64,000 nucleotides of DNA from Bacillota bacterium (lineage in GTDB: Bacteria > Bacillota > UBA4882 > UBA8346): contig JAEXDA010000043.1 in NCBI GenBank assembly GCA_023401925.1, positions 310,001 through 374,000 of the forward strand, in the 5' to 3' direction. The position numbers and the translations under genes were made by a program. The notes beneath the pieces were generated by a model. It was not told where the DNA came from, searched no databases, and was given only the letters and a program-made list of their open reading frames with translations. Shown here piece after piece: positions 9,127 to 17,706 of this stretch (position 1 is its first letter; the number at the start of each line of letters is the position of its first letter).

Positions 9127-10131
9127 ATGAAACATGCTACCCTTAAAGAAGTTGCCAAAACAGCCGGAGTTTCTCTGGCTACTGCTTCGCGAGCTCTTAA
9201 TAATCGGGGTGATGTCGACCAAAATACCAAAAAGAAAGTACAGGAAGTTGCAAAGCAACTTACCTATACCCCTAATCCCCTTGCTCGAGGTCTTCTTTCC
9301 GGTACAACCAAAACAATCGGGGTTTTAGTAACGAGTATTCAGAATCCTTTTTATGCTGCTGTTGTGACTGGAATCGAGACGGCTTTGGCTAAAGAAGGTT
9401 ATACGATTATTTTATGTAACTCCCATGAAGATGTAGGAGCTGAACGGTCAGCAATTGAACTCCTGATCCGCCGGAGAGTCGATGGTTTGATTATAGCCCC
9501 GGTCCAGAGTGAATTTGAAAGCTTCGCATTGCTTCAAGAACATAATACTCCTTTTGTCTTTATTGCAAGACATATGCCGGGTATTGATACCGATTATGTC
9601 GTATGTGACGATCAAGAAGTAGGACGTATTGCCACGGAGCATCTTATTATTAAAGGCTACCGGCGGATCATGTTTTTGAATTCATTTTCCAATTCAAGCT
9701 CAGAACAAAGACAACGGGGCTATGAAAAGAGTTTGAAAAAGTATGGTATGCCTATCGAGCCGGAGTTAATCCGCATTGTCAGGGGAGAAAATAGAGCCCA
9801 AGAAGTTATGATTACAGCGCTAAGAGAAGGCTTGCGGCCAAGTGCCATTTTTTGTTTTTGCGACGATATGGCAGTTGGAGTCATCCAGGCCTTAAATACT
9901 TTCGGAATTGAAGTTCCGGAAGATATGGCGCTTATTAGTTGCGACAACCTATCGTTCACCGGATTATTACAGCCGTCTTTAACAACGATTGATATTCCTA
10001 AGTTTGAAATGGGTGCCCAAGCAGTAAAAATTCTTCTCACTAAAATTAAATACGGCAAGAAAAAAACGAGTCAGGTTGTTTTGGAACCAAAACTGATTGA
10101 GCGGGCTTCAACACACTCCCGGGCTTTATGA
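9127..10131 (+). CDS. LacI-family transcriptional regulator
   Basis: The 334-aa length is typical. The N-terminal helix-turn-helix is LKEVAKTAGVSLATASRALN (residues 4-23), followed by a hinge region (TYTPNPLARGL) and a periplasmic-binding-like effector domain with TKTIGVLVTSIQNPFYAAVV. ATG 9127 has GAGG (9119-9122) upstream. The next gene, a GH51 arabinofuranosidase 113 bases downstream, suggests control of arabinose-polymer use, although the effector is not visible in the sequence. Operator-like dyads lie upstream. Confidence 0.93.
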   Translation: MKHATLKEVAKTAGVSLATASRALNNRGDVDQNTKKKVQEVAKQLTYTPNPLARGLLSGTTKTIGVLVTSIQNPFYAAVVTGIETALAKEGYTIILCNSHEDVGAERSAIELLIRRRVDGLIIAPVQSEFESFALLQEHNTPFVFIARHMPGIDTDYVVCDDQEVGRIATEHLIIKGYRRIMFLNSFSNSSSEQRQRGYEKSLKKYGMPIEPELIRIVRGENRAQEVMITALREGLRPSAIFCFCDDMAVGVIQALNTFGIEVPEDMALISCDNLSFTGLLQPSLTTIDIPKFEMGAQAVKILLTKIKYGKKKTSQVVLEPKLIERASTHSRAL

Positions 10132-10244
10132 TATGAATAATCTGTTTTCTGTTAAGGAGCCTTTAAAGGATAGGAGGAATCGAATTAAGAGAAAGTTTGG
10201 TGTTTTTCTCATTTCGCAAAAGGATTATCAAAGGAGGCTATGAT

Positions 10245-11738
10245 ATGAACTCGGTAAAATGTACAATCGATAAAGACTATGTAATCGGAGAAGTTGATCC
10301 TAAATTATTCGGTTCATTTATTGAACACTTAGGGCGGGCGGTTTACACCGGTATCTATGAACCAGGACATCCTTTAGCCGATGAACAGGGATTTAGAAAA
10401 GATGTTTTGGATTTGGTGAAATCTCTTAGGGTTCCGATTGTAAGATATCCGGGGGGGAATTTTGTTTCCGGTTATCATTGGCTGGATGGTATCGGGCCCA
10501 AAGAAAACCGGCCAAAGCGGCTGGATTACGCATGGCAATCCATAGAAACCAATGAAGTGGGAATCGATGAATTTGTCGATTGGAGCAAGAAAGCCGGCGT
10601 TGAGGTGATGGCAGCGGTCAATTTGGGCACCGGCACACCGCAAAATGCCGGATATATGATGGAATATTGCAATCATCCATCCGGAACCTATTATAGCGAT
10701 TTGCGGATAAAAAACGGCCACCCGGATCCCCATAACATTAAAGTATGGTGCCTGGGTAATGAAATGGATGGTCCCTGGCAAACCTGCGGACTTTCGGCGG
10801 AGGAATACGGAAAAAAAGCGCTGGAAACCGCTAAAATCATGAAATGGATTGATCCCACTATTGAACTGGTGGCCTGCGGAAGCTCTTCACCGGCCATGCC
10901 GACCTATCCGGAATGGGACCGTGTCGTCCTGGAACATACTTATGAGCATGTGGACTACATATCGATGCATCGCTATTATGAAAATGAAGGCAGCGTCACT
11001 GACTTTTTAGCTTCATTTGCCGATATGGATGATTTTATTAAAACTGTCATTGCCGCCGCCGATTATGTTAAAGCCAAGACTCGCAGCAAAAAGAAGCTGA
11101 AAGTGTCCTTTGACGAGTGGAATGTATGGTATATCAAAAAACAAACTCGTTTCCCCTGGGAAGTGGCTCCGCCAATTCTGGAGGATATTTACTCGCTGCT
11201 GGATGCGCTGGTTTTTGGTGGCATGCTTTGCACACTGCTGAATAATGCGGATCGGGTTAAAATGGCTTGCCTGGCGCAGCTTGTTAATGTTATCGCTCCC
11301 ATATTCACTCAAAAAGGCGGCGGAGTTATCAAACAAGCTATATTCCATCCATTCCAGCAAGTTTCTCTTTATGGAAGAGGCAAGGCCCTGAAGACCTTGG
11401 TGAATACCCCAAAGATTGAAACCGAATCTTATGGGTCTGTCCCGCTGGTTCAGACGGCTGCAACCTATAATGAAGAGGACGGAACTGCGACGGTATTTGT
11501 TTTAAATAGCGATCAACAGGAAGATGTGGAATTCAGTTTGGATATGAGATCTTTTGACGGTTTGCATCTGGTTGAACACTTGATTATTGATGGTCCTGAT
11601 TTGTATGGTAAAAACACTTTTGAAGAACCGGATAACGTAATCCCAAGAAACGCCAAAATTTCAGCGGATCGAAGCGGAGTCCTGAAGGTTATGATGCCGA
11701 AACTTTCCTGGAATGTGTTGCGTTTTGGAAAAAAATAA
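10245..11738 (+). CDS. Alpha-L-arabinofuranosidase, glycoside hydrolase family 51
   Basis: A cytosolic retaining enzyme of 497 aa that removes terminal arabinofuranosyl groups from arabinan or arabinoxylan oligomers. The catalytic (beta/alpha)8 barrel shows the acid/base Glu173 in CLGNEMDGPWQ and the nucleophile Glu291 in SFDEWNVWY. A C-terminal beta-sandwich with VFVLN follows. The start is fixed by AAGGAGG (10231-10237), 7 bases before ATG 10245; an upstream in-frame ATG at 10197 has no such site. There is no signal peptide, as usual for intracellular GH51. Regulation by the preceding LacI protein is likely. Confidence 0.95.
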   Translation: MNSVKCTIDKDYVIGEVDPKLFGSFIEHLGRAVYTGIYEPGHPLADEQGFRKDVLDLVKSLRVPIVRYPGGNFVSGYHWLDGIGPKENRPKRLDYAWQSIETNEVGIDEFVDWSKKAGVEVMAAVNLGTGTPQNAGYMMEYCNHPSGTYYSDLRIKNGHPDPHNIKVWCLGNEMDGPWQTCGLSAEEYGKKALETAKIMKWIDPTIELVACGSSSPAMPTYPEWDRVVLEHTYEHVDYISMHRYYENEGSVTDFLASFADMDDFIKTVIAAADYVKAKTRSKKKLKVSFDEWNVWYIKKQTRFPWEVAPPILEDIYSLLDALVFGGMLCTLLNNADRVKMACLAQLVNVIAPIFTQKGGGVIKQAIFHPFQQVSLYGRGKALKTLVNTPKIETESYGSVPLVQTAATYNEEDGTATVFVLNSDQQEDVEFSLDMRSFDGLHLVEHLIIDGPDLYGKNTFEEPDNVIPRNAKISADRSGVLKVMMPKLSWNVLRFGKK

Positions 11739-12048
11739 AATTCAATGGTCATAGGGCGTAACAAAAGGGCTGGAGCAAAAAATTTATCAATAGAGATATA
11801 CAATAATACCATTTTTATGTATCCATGGATGTGATATGTTGACGCGCTAAGGCGTGAATTCTCATTGATTAACAATATTTTGTAATAGCCCCTTTTGTTT
11901 TTAAAAAGCCTGAAATTCAGGGACTTTCCTGAAATCGTTAAATAAATAATTGGGCCGATGAAAAATATTGAAGAATGTTATTGTCGATATTTATTAACTA
12001 TGTTATAATTCAACTAGATAAATAATCTAAAGAAAAAGGTGAATGAAA
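11739..12048. other. Intergenic region between GH51 and ferritin
   Basis: AACAAAAGGGCT (11760-11771) is complementary, with one bulge, to AGCCCCTTTTGTT (11887-11899), which is followed by TTT. This could close a ~115-base loop and act as a loose terminator. Near 11910-11933 TTCAGG and CCTGAA form a short dyad. The ferritin promoter is annotated separately. No gene is seen; the long - strand frame here is a shadow of the GH51 end. Confidence 0.4.
11981..12009 (+). promoter_or_regulatory. SigmaA-type promoter of the ferritin gene
   Basis: TTGTCG (11981-11986), a 17-base spacer, then TATAAT (12004-12009) preceded by TG one base upstream (extended -10). It lies 40 bases before the ferritin start. 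No clear PerR or Fur box is seen. Confidence 0.75.
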
Positions 12049-12537
12049 ATGATTGGATCGAAAGTATTACAGGCTTTTAACGAACAAATCCTTCATGAAC
12101 AGGCTTCCAGTCATATATATTTAGCGATGGCGGCGGATTTTCATTATAAAGGATTTGACGGAATGGCGCAGTGGTTCAAGGCTCAAGCCCGTGAAGAAGA
12201 AGGTCATGCTCTAAAATTTTTCGACCATATCAAGGATCGTGGCGGGAAAATTGAACTGGAAGCGTTGCCAAAACCAAAGATTGAATGGGCTTCCCCTCTG
12301 GAAGCATTTGAAGATGCTTATCGACACGAACAATTTATTACCGCGAAAATAAACGATTTAGTCAGTTTGGCAGCATCCGAAAAAGACAATGCGGCAGCCG
12401 TATTCTTGCAATGGTTTGTCACGGAACAAGTGGAGGAAGAGGCCCAAACTTCAAAGATTGTCCAGACTCTTAAAATAATTGGGAATTCCGGAAGCGGTTT
12501 GGTGATGCTTGATCATCAACTCGGTAAAAGGACCTGA
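12049..12537 (+). CDS. Ferritin (non-haem iron storage protein)
   Basis: A 162-aa four-helix ferritin of the bacterial FtnA class, which stores iron as a 24-mer after ferroxidase oxidation. Ferroxidase-site residues are visible as an early Glu (NEQILHEQASSHIYLAMAAD), the EEEGHALKFFDHI motif on helix B, and the later TEQVEEEAQTSKIV. It has no haem-ligand Met pattern of bacterioferritin that I can recognise. ATG 12049 is chosen because AAAGGTGA (12035-12042) is then well spaced; ATG 12043 directly abuts it. The gene is preceded by its own promoter and followed by a hairpin. It may serve the high iron demand of the Fe-S enzymes in this region. Confidence 0.95.
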   Translation: MIGSKVLQAFNEQILHEQASSHIYLAMAADFHYKGFDGMAQWFKAQAREEEGHALKFFDHIKDRGGKIELEALPKPKIEWASPLEAFEDAYRHEQFITAKINDLVSLAASEKDNAAAVFLQWFVTEQVEEEAQTSKIVQTLKIIGNSGSGLVMLDHQLGKRT

Positions 12538-12540
12538 CTT

Positions 12541-12869
12541 GGAAAAAAGAAAATCAAATCGAAAGAGGTTCTCCCAAAAGTAAATTTAACGATAAAAAGA
12601 ATACCATATGAAAAACGACTGATGTGATGAAGTTATATATTACGTAAATATTAATAGTTGCTCTGTCCGCCGCGGGTTAAAACCACACGGCTATGTGTTT
12701 GAAAAACGTTCCAAAGCCCGGTTTCACCGGGCTTCTTGGTGCTTTGTAGGCTATTCTTTAAGGGTTGAATAAATTTTATAATCCATTTCAATTATTTTAT
12801 AGACAGCCCTTTATTTGATTTATAAACAGCTGGATGATCTAACCAAAATGAACAATCGAGTAGAAGTTT
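12541..12869. other. Intergenic region between ferritin and the convergent hydrolase
   Basis: AAGCCCGG (12714-12721) pairs with CCGGGCTT (12727-12734) around TTTCA. The T-run after it is weak on both strands (CTTGG on +, TTTGGAACG on -), so it is a probable bidirectional terminator for the two convergent genes. Nothing else is recognisable. Confidence 0.5.
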
Positions 12870-13775
12870 TCACCATCCTTTGGTTAAAAAGATGTGATTG
12901 CCGATTCTGGTAGTCACTCTTAGTTTTGCTGATCGGAAGTAAGCTAACCCCTCCCGTGAGCTGAGCCTTGGGTTATAATAAAACAAAGCGCCACGAGAAG
13001 GATCTTGTCCGTTCAAAGCGGCGATTGTCGCCTGATAACAGGAATCGGTTGGGATGGTGGTATTGAGTTTCGGTAAACACTTAAATTGGTTGGTCTGATA
13101 AATAACTCCGCGAATGGTCCCCGGGAACTCCCCGCTGCCTACCCGGTTTAAAACGACTGCAGCCACGGCGACTTGACCTTCGAAAGGTTCATCCCCCGCT
13201 TCGGCGGTCACAACCCGGGCTAATAACTCGAAATCCTCTTTATCAAGGTTGGAAGGGGGCTTCATCTTTGAACTGCGCTTGGGAAAACGAAAACTAGGAA
13301 TCCGGTAATTAAGAGCCAAACTGATAGTGGGTTTTAGTATATCGGGATTGGAATCATGAAAAGCGGTATCCGGGACTGCCTTAACCTCCACATTCAGAAA
13401 TATCCCGGTTTTTGGATTCGGGCTTACATTAAATGCCACACCGGCAACTATTTCCATTTTCTCTCCCACTGAAAGTTTTTTATCAGATTCTTGTAATAAA
13501 TCCCGGACACCCATCCCCAGGTAAGGTTCAATTCTCGAACCCACTTTTGTTTTATAGAGAAAATCAGCAGCTAAATCTTTATTTTCTTGATCATAACTTC
13601 CTTGGAAAGCCCAGTGTTCCGTGAGATCCAAATTAACTTTCAAAGCATCCAGCGAATAATTATGATTATCATCGCGATAGCGCCATTCCAGACCCGCTGA
13701 AACACCGGCGTAAGCCGGAAATGATATTGTCAATAAGAGCAAAAGCAATAGCAAGGTGATTTTAGTGTTACGCAT
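12870..13775 (-). CDS. Secreted SleB-type cell wall hydrolase with an N-terminal beta-strand-rich domain
   Basis: A signal peptide (residues 1-23, ending AYA) precedes about 130 residues of alternating amphipathic strands (GLEWRYRD, LDLTEHWAFQGSY, VGSRIEPYLGMG). These resemble a small outer-membrane-type barrel more than any cell-wall-binding repeat. Residues ~180-301 are a Hydrolase_2/SleB catalytic domain: LLARVVTAEAGDEPFEGQVA with the catalytic Glu, then AAVVLNRV, YQTNQF and a final GNHIFL. SleB and CwlJ are spore cortex-lytic or muralytic enzymes. The usual SleB has a PG_binding_1 repeat instead of this N-terminus. The gene lies convergent to ferritin, 329 bases apart. Confidence 0.8.
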   Translation of the reverse strand: MRNTKITLLLLLLLLTISFPAYAGVSAGLEWRYRDDNHNYSLDALKVNLDLTEHWAFQGSYDQENKDLAADFLYKTKVGSRIEPYLGMGVRDLLQESDKKLSVGEKMEIVAGVAFNVSPNPKTGIFLNVEVKAVPDTAFHDSNPDILKPTISLALNYRIPSFRFPKRSSKMKPPSNLDKEDFELLARVVTAEAGDEPFEGQVAVAAVVLNRVGSGEFPGTIRGVIYQTNQFKCLPKLNTTIPTDSCYQATIAALNGQDPSRGALFYYNPRLSSREGLAYFRSAKLRVTTRIGNHIFLTKGW

Positions 13776-14036
13776 CTATTTTTATCCTCCGATTTTTGGT
13801 GGGAAATCTAAAGAATGAGTGAAAAATCTAAATTTACCTTAACGATCTATGCCTTAATAGATTTGTGCCAAATATAACGAATTCCTTCAAATTTTTCGGG
13901 AAATACCTGGCAATGTTGAAATCCGATTTTTAAAACGGCTAATGGCAAGGGTAAGGATAAATCATTATAAAAATGGTTCTTCTTAAGATATCGACTAATA
14001 TTTCATAAAAAATAAGAATAATTATGATTAATTGGA

Positions 14037-14065
14037 TTGACAAGTAAAAAACAACAAGCTATTAT
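14037..14065 (+). promoter_or_regulatory. SigmaA-type promoter of the PadR-ferredoxin-flavodoxin operon
   Basis: Consensus TTGACA (14037-14042), a 17-base spacer, then TATTAT (14060-14065). Transcription should begin near 14072. Confidence 0.85.
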
Positions 14066-14079
14066 ATATCTATACTTCA

Positions 14080-14096
14080 TATATCGATTCGATATA
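14080..14096. promoter_or_regulatory. 17-bp palindromic operator, probably for PadR
   Basis: TATATCGATTCGATATA is a perfect dyad around a central T. It lies just downstream of the predicted transcription start and 26 bases before the PadR start, a position suited to roadblock autorepression. Binding by the adjacent PadR is inferred from location. Confidence 0.65.
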
Positions 14097-14121
14097 AATT
14101 AAATATTTAATGAGGCAGCGG

Positions 14122-14640
14122 ATGTTGGAATATATTATTTTAGGTTTTTTGATGCGCAGGGAAATGAGCGGTTATGACTTAAAGCTATATATGGCCGAGA
14201 GTACATCAAACTTTTTCGATGCCAGCTTCGGAAGTATTTATCCCGCTTTAAAAAGATTGGAAACGAAAGGGCAAATCAGTTCGCGGGAAGTGGTGGATTG
14301 CGGAAAATATAAAAAACTATATTCCATTACCGATACGGGGAAAATATGCTTTCGTAATTGGTTGGAGCAACCGATCGAGTTTGCTAAAACCCGACTGGAT
14401 CATCTGGTAAAAGTGTTTTTCTTGGGTTTTTTACCCAAAAAGAGGGCACTTCAAGAATTACAATTATTAATCTCGGAAGTCGAGTCGGTTTTGACGAATC
14501 TGAAGGAATCCCAGTCAAAAATAAAAGCAAAAACCGACATATTTCAGTATTCAACTTTGATTTACGGGATTCATTATTATCAATTTATTATTAATTGGTC
14601 CAATGATTTGCGTAAAGAATTAACGAATTTTCAGGAGTAA
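14122..14640 (+). CDS. PadR-family transcriptional regulator
   Basis: A 172-aa winged-helix repressor of the PadR s1 type. The N-terminus (LEYIILGFLMRREMSGYDLK) and the FDASFGSIYPALKRLETKGQ recognition/wing segment are diagnostic. A C-terminal helical dimerisation domain of ~80 residues follows. ATG 14122 has GAGG six bases upstream; ATG 14110 is an alternative. The gene heads an operon with two Fe-S/flavin electron carriers (6-base gap to the next gene). PadR repressors often respond to phenolics or other toxic small molecules; the signal here is unknown. Confidence 0.9.
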   Translation: MLEYIILGFLMRREMSGYDLKLYMAESTSNFFDASFGSIYPALKRLETKGQISSREVVDCGKYKKLYSITDTGKICFRNWLEQPIEFAKTRLDHLVKVFFLGFLPKKRALQELQLLISEVESVLTNLKESQSKIKAKTDIFQYSTLIYGIHYYQFIINWSNDLRKELTNFQE

Positions 14641-14646
14641 GATTCC

Positions 14647-15384
14647 ATGACTAAAAGACAACAAGTACGGAAGAGTATCCTATTTATTTCATTTCTATTA
14701 TTTCCGATCACAATATTTTATCTATCGCCCTATTTAATTATTATCGCCGGGTTGAAAGGGATTGCGTCCGGCAGCTTCATTATGTTTGGAGTTTTATTGA
14801 TTTTTTCTCTTTTTGGGGGCCGTGCTTTTTGTGGCTGGGTATGTCCGGCCGGAGGATTGCAGGATTGCTGCAGTATGGTATCGGGAAAAGCAGCCAAAGG
14901 TGGCTGGCGCAATTTAATCAAATATGTGATTTGGCTGCCCTGGCTAATTTCGATCACTTTGCTCTTTATCGCGGCGGGAGGCATTAAAAAGATTGATATG
15001 CTTTTCGCGACAGACCATGGTATATCGGTGAGCGGATTATGGAGTTATATTCCGTATTTGGCAGTGGTTGCTCTATTTGTCATTCTTTCATTACGATTTG
15101 GAAAACGGTCGGCTTGCCATTACATTTGCTGGATGGCTCCGTTTATGGTGATTGGTAATGCCATAAAAAACAAATTGCAATACCCATCGCTTCATTTGGA
15201 ATCCGATAAAGAAAAATGCATTCATTGCAGACATTGCAGTCAAAAATGCCTTATGAGCCTGGATGTTTTTGAAATGGTGCAACAAGAAAAATTGAACGAT
15301 TCAGAATGCATATTATGTGGCGAGTGTATTGATTCATGCGTAAAAGGGGTAATTGAATATCGGTTTGTGTTTCATAAAAAATAA
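14647..15384 (+). CDS. Membrane polyferredoxin (NapH/NosR-like 4Fe-4S protein)
   Basis: A 245-aa membrane protein with about four helices, a membrane-proximal cysteine motif FCGWVCPAGGLQDCC (near residues 59-75), and a C-terminal dicluster ferredoxin domain CIHCRHCSQKC ... CILCGECIDSC. This arrangement is that of NapH/NosR/RdxA-type proteins, which pass electrons between a quinol pool or membrane donor and soluble partners. The last ligand set keeps Cys-x2-Cys-x2-Cys-x3-Cys spacing, so two [4Fe-4S] clusters are expected. It is co-transcribed with PadR and a flavodoxin-ferredoxin fusion. Confidence 0.85.
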   Translation: MTKRQQVRKSILFISFLLFPITIFYLSPYLIIIAGLKGIASGSFIMFGVLLIFSLFGGRAFCGWVCPAGGLQDCCSMVSGKAAKGGWRNLIKYVIWLPWLISITLLFIAAGGIKKIDMLFATDHGISVSGLWSYIPYLAVVALFVILSLRFGKRSACHYICWMAPFMVIGNAIKNKLQYPSLHLESDKEKCIHCRHCSQKCLMSLDVFEMVQQEKLNDSECILCGECIDSCVKGVIEYRFVFHKK

Positions 15385-15429
15385 CTATATATGATGGGAA
15401 AATTCGAATCTGATGAAGAGGTGATTTTT

Positions 15430-16449
15430 ATGACGACAGTTTGCATTCATTATTTTAGTGGCACCGGTAATACCAAGCGGGCTGTGGATGTAATAACAGG
15501 AGAACTGCAAAAGAATGGTTATGAAGTGCAACAGTTTGCCATTACCGATCTGGAGCCGGCCCCTACTGGGAATGGCGATTTTAATATTTTTGCCTTCTCG
15601 ACGCTGAGTTGGTCTGCCCCGGTACTTGTAAAAAAATATTTGCACCGTTTACCCGAAGGTCTGGGGAAGAAGGCGGCCGTATTAGCTGTTTATGCCGGTG
15701 AGCCGGGCCAGGCCATTGTTAAGATAGAACAGCTGCTTGAAAAAAAAGGCTTTGATGTATTTTTAAGTGGAGGAGCTTTATATCCTAATAACTGGTCTCA
15801 AATGACCAACCCTCCCACTGCTGGCGAGGCAAAAGAAATATTGGCGGGCGGCGATCGTATGGCTCTTGATTTTGCAGAGCGTTTTTGCAAAGGAGAGCAG
15901 AGATTGATTTCAAAAGAAAAGGCCGGTAGTTTTTTCACACGTTTCGCAGCTCTTTCCTTTGGCCTTTTTGGCAGACGTTTTTTGGGAAAAGCTTATATCG
16001 CTGATTCTCATTGTAACCGTTGCGGTTTATGCGCACAAACATGCCCCGTACATACCATTAAGGTGACCGGGGTTATCAGTAAAAAGCCGCATTGGAAATT
16101 TAACTGTGAAGACTGCGCCCGTTGTATCAATATTTGCCCCCAAAAGGCCATCCAAGTTTCCATGCCTAAGTTGATTATCCACTTTTTGCTCCTGTTTGCC
16201 GGGATCGGAGGCTGTTTCCGGGCCGCCGGATTTACTGCTTCAATGTTGTTTGGAGCTTTTCAAATCATCGGTTGGATTGCATCATTCGGGATAACGCTTT
16301 TGGTGTTTTTATGGCTGCAATTTGTGGTTATCGACCGTTTCATTTTCCTATTGGAACAAATCCCTGCTTTCCGGAGATTTTTCGAGAAAAGCCTGACCAA
16401 AAACTCCAACCGTTATGTGGCCCCCGGTTATAAACCGGAGCGATGGTGA
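15430..16449 (+). CDS. Flavodoxin-ferredoxin fusion with C-terminal membrane helices (EFR1-like)
   Basis: The N-terminal flavodoxin fold (~residues 1-160) begins with the FMN phosphate loop YFSGTGNTKRA. A 2x[4Fe-4S] ferredoxin domain follows (CNRCGLCAQTCPVHTI and CEDCARCINICPQKAI, near residues 195-240). Two hydrophobic helices make up the last ~80 residues and should tether the carrier to the membrane. This resembles the EFR1-type ferrodoxins of Clostridia. ATG 15430 is preferred because AGAGGTG (15417-15423) precedes it; an upstream in-frame ATG at 15391 lacks one. With the preceding polyferredoxin it forms a probable membrane electron-transfer module. Confidence 0.85.
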   Translation: MTTVCIHYFSGTGNTKRAVDVITGELQKNGYEVQQFAITDLEPAPTGNGDFNIFAFSTLSWSAPVLVKKYLHRLPEGLGKKAAVLAVYAGEPGQAIVKIEQLLEKKGFDVFLSGGALYPNNWSQMTNPPTAGEAKEILAGGDRMALDFAERFCKGEQRLISKEKAGSFFTRFAALSFGLFGRRFLGKAYIADSHCNRCGLCAQTCPVHTIKVTGVISKKPHWKFNCEDCARCINICPQKAIQVSMPKLIIHFLLLFAGIGGCFRAAGFTASMLFGAFQIIGWIASFGITLLVFLWLQFVVIDRFIFLLEQIPAFRRFFEKSLTKNSNRYVAPGYKPERW

Positions 16450-16883
16450 AAAAATAGGATTGACCTACCGATTAAAAAAGTCCTAACCATGCTCAGTAAT
16501 TATGATTTTCACATACATGAGTGTAATACGGATTGTATCCCGTGCAGGGTTTTCCGGATATAAGTGAAGTTGGATTTGGGAAAAGTTGTTTAGCCTAACC
16601 CCAAATTATGTGAATGTGGAATGTTGGTTCTTGATTTGGCAAAGCCAACTTTCATTTGCGGAGGATAATGAAAATAATTGAGACGGAAAGATTATCTCAG
16701 AGAATTGGGGATGGATCATAGAATTCCCCACAGGGCGATAAATAAACCGGTTATTACATTTTGTAAGATTATGGCAGAGGAATTTTAAACATTTCCCCTT
16801 GAAAATTCCAGAAAAATAGCCGAGAATTAAAAAAGATGATTTTTTGCATCATTTATCATAGAAAAAGGAATTTTCACGGGGAA
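16450..16883. other. Intergenic region before the NlpC/P60 gene
   Basis: No convincing gene. A well-spaced GCGGAGG precedes a 17-codon frame starting at ATG 16668 and ending at 16721, which could be a leader peptide but is too short to support. GTTGG and CCAAC near 16624-16650 could form a short hairpin. No riboswitch class is recognised. Confidence 0.3.
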
Positions 16884-17621
16884 ATGAAACTTTGGCTATT
16901 ATGTTTGCTATCCGTTTTGATAGGCTTATTTGCAACCATCCATTTAACTTATGGTGCAACATTGCAATCCGGCATCATCATTGGAAATAACGTCAATGTC
17001 CGCACCGGCCCGGGACTTGATACCGATATTGTTTGCAGGGTGCAACAAGGTGATGCGATCAGTGTGCTTGACCAAACCGGTGATTGGCTCCAAGTTCAGT
17101 TGGCCAATCAGCAGACCGGATGGGTTCATCAACAGTTTGTACAAAAAAAAGTGGAATCGGACAATATTTTGACAGAGAGCAATCCGCCGGATGTCGATCC
17201 AAATCACGGTCTTCATTCTATTTTCATGGTTAAAATTCTCGATTATGCTCAAAGTTTAATCGGAATTTCCTATGTTTACGGAGGTGCCTCGTTAAGGGGC
17301 TTTGATTGTTCGGGGTTTACCATGTTTGTCCTTGGGAAATTCGGAATTCAACTACCCCATGAAGCCAGCCGGCAAATGACGATGGGCCTGGATGTACCTT
17401 CCCGGGATGATTTGATTCCCGGAGATTTGGTGTTTTTTAAGACTTTAGGTTCAAAAATAGTCAATCATGTTGGGATTTATTTGGGAAACAATCTATTTAT
17501 TCACGCGGCTTCCGGTTTTGGAACCGTGCGCATCAGCGTTTTGAATGACAATTATTATGTCAGCCGTTACGTCGGTGGCCGAAGGTTGATTCCGAATGAT
17601 TCGGGGAATAGTCCCGGATAA
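16884..17621 (+). CDS. Secreted SH3b-NlpC/P60 peptidoglycan endopeptidase
   Basis: A signal peptide (MKLWLLCLLSVLIGLFATIH, cleavage near residue 24) precedes a bacterial SH3 domain (VNVRTGPGLDTDIVCRVQQG ... GWVHQQFV) and an NlpC/P60 cysteine peptidase. The catalytic triad is Cys142 in GFDCSGF, His195 in VNHVGIY and His207 in FIHAAS. Such enzymes cut between D-gamma-Glu and the diamino acid in muropeptides, in growth, sporulation or germination. ATG 16884 is the start that gives a clean signal peptide; the in-frame ATG 16836 would prepend a basic, non-signal stretch. It stands just before the germination locus and on the same strand as gerB. Confidence 0.92.
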   Translation: MKLWLLCLLSVLIGLFATIHLTYGATLQSGIIIGNNVNVRTGPGLDTDIVCRVQQGDAISVLDQTGDWLQVQLANQQTGWVHQQFVQKKVESDNILTESNPPDVDPNHGLHSIFMVKILDYAQSLIGISYVYGGASLRGFDCSGFTMFVLGKFGIQLPHEASRQMTMGLDVPSRDDLIPGDLVFFKTLGSKIVNHVGIYLGNNLFIHAASGFGTVRISVLNDNYYVSRYVGGRRLIPNDSGNSPG

Positions 17622-17706
17622 AATATAATATTTATCGGCTTTGTCTTGGAATAATATCGTTTGGAAAGGAAAAAATAACTTTATCAAAAATTTCCGGAGA
17701 AGCCTG

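Larger units (their letters stand above)
13776..14121. other. Divergent intergenic region between the hydrolase and PadR genes
   Basis: A+T-rich. It holds the PadR promoter and operator-like palindrome (annotated separately) and presumably a promoter for the hydrolase on the - strand that I cannot place. No small gene or structured RNA is evident. Confidence 0.4.

Noticed and set aside
8924..9130. 68-codon + strand frame before the LacI gene
   Set aside because: It runs through the operator-like palindromes, has no ribosome site and overlaps the LacI start.
11513..11875. 120-codon - strand frame over the GH51 end
   Set aside because: It is mostly antisense to a clear gene and has no recognisable domain.
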